Notes under the pieces: generated by a model | Told to the model about the DNA's origin: nothing | Databases searched by the model: none | Seen by the model: only the letters and a program-made list of their open reading frames with translations | In this document: positions 5,278-5,290 of the stretch, piece after piece | Numbering within the stretch: position 1 is the stretch's first letter | Layout: each line of letters begins with the position of its first letter | Assembly: GCA_947365485.1 (NCBI GenBank) | Contig: CANAXK010000121.1 | Coordinates: 1-5,290, forward strand | Source: an uncultured bacterium | Lineage (GTDB): Bacteria > Cyanobacteriota > Vampirovibrionia > Gastranaerophilales > Gastranaerophilaceae | DNA: 5,290 nucleotides | Direction of reading: 5' to 3' | Position numbers and translations under genes: made by a program

Positions 5278-5290
5278 AAACAAAACAAAA

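Noticed and set aside
1..5290. CRISPR arrays, insertion sequences, tRNA or rRNA genes
   Set aside because: No regularly spaced direct repeats, transposase-like coding sequence, tRNA-like cloverleaf or rRNA-like sequence was seen on either strand.

Overview
The window is AT-rich and densely coded. All protein genes except one small candidate lie on the minus strand. Secreted proteins with a Sec-type signal peptide, a small redox disulfide protein typical of anaerobes, a cyanobacterial-looking phosphohexomutase and low GC suggest an anaerobic or gut-type, probably diderm bacterium. A non-photosynthetic relative of Cyanobacteria (Melainabacteria/Vampirovibrionia) would fit, but this is inference from protein style and is not proven by any marker here.

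Reading in the minus-strand direction (right to left), the first unit is a three-gene cluster. It holds a 66-aa CxxC redox-disulfide protein (5042-4842), a 117-aa secreted protein of unknown function (4824-4471) and a 456-aa phosphoglucomutase/phosphomannomutase (4471-3101). The last two overlap by one base (TAATG). The cluster has a good extended -10 promoter at 5095-5123 and ends at a 15-bp-stem terminator (3064-3097). The second unit is a 67-aa stand-alone LuxR/GerE-type DNA-binding protein (2762-2559), dihydropteroate synthase FolP with an extra N-terminal domain (2528-1371), and a membrane-anchored PAS-PAS histidine kinase (1329 to beyond the left edge).

The roughly 340-bp gap between the two units is the most interesting part. 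It carries a well-formed plus-strand promoter (TTGAAA, 17-bp spacer, TGTGATAAT) and, about 200 bp further on, a terminator, with no ORF between. The 5' and 3' ends of the predicted transcript are complementary over 11 + 8 bp. They enclose a central region with side hairpins and a long imperfect apical rod. Size and shape match 6S RNA, the RNA-polymerase-binding regulator, though sequence identity to known 6S cannot be shown here.

At the right end, a 50-codon plus-strand ORF with a good ribosome binding site (5125-5277) diverges from the redox gene. Its leader overlaps the promoter of the opposite operon. Other points worth noting are a kinase H-box lacking the usual acidic residue and the Thr/Asn, and a promoter placed so that folP mRNA would be leaderless.
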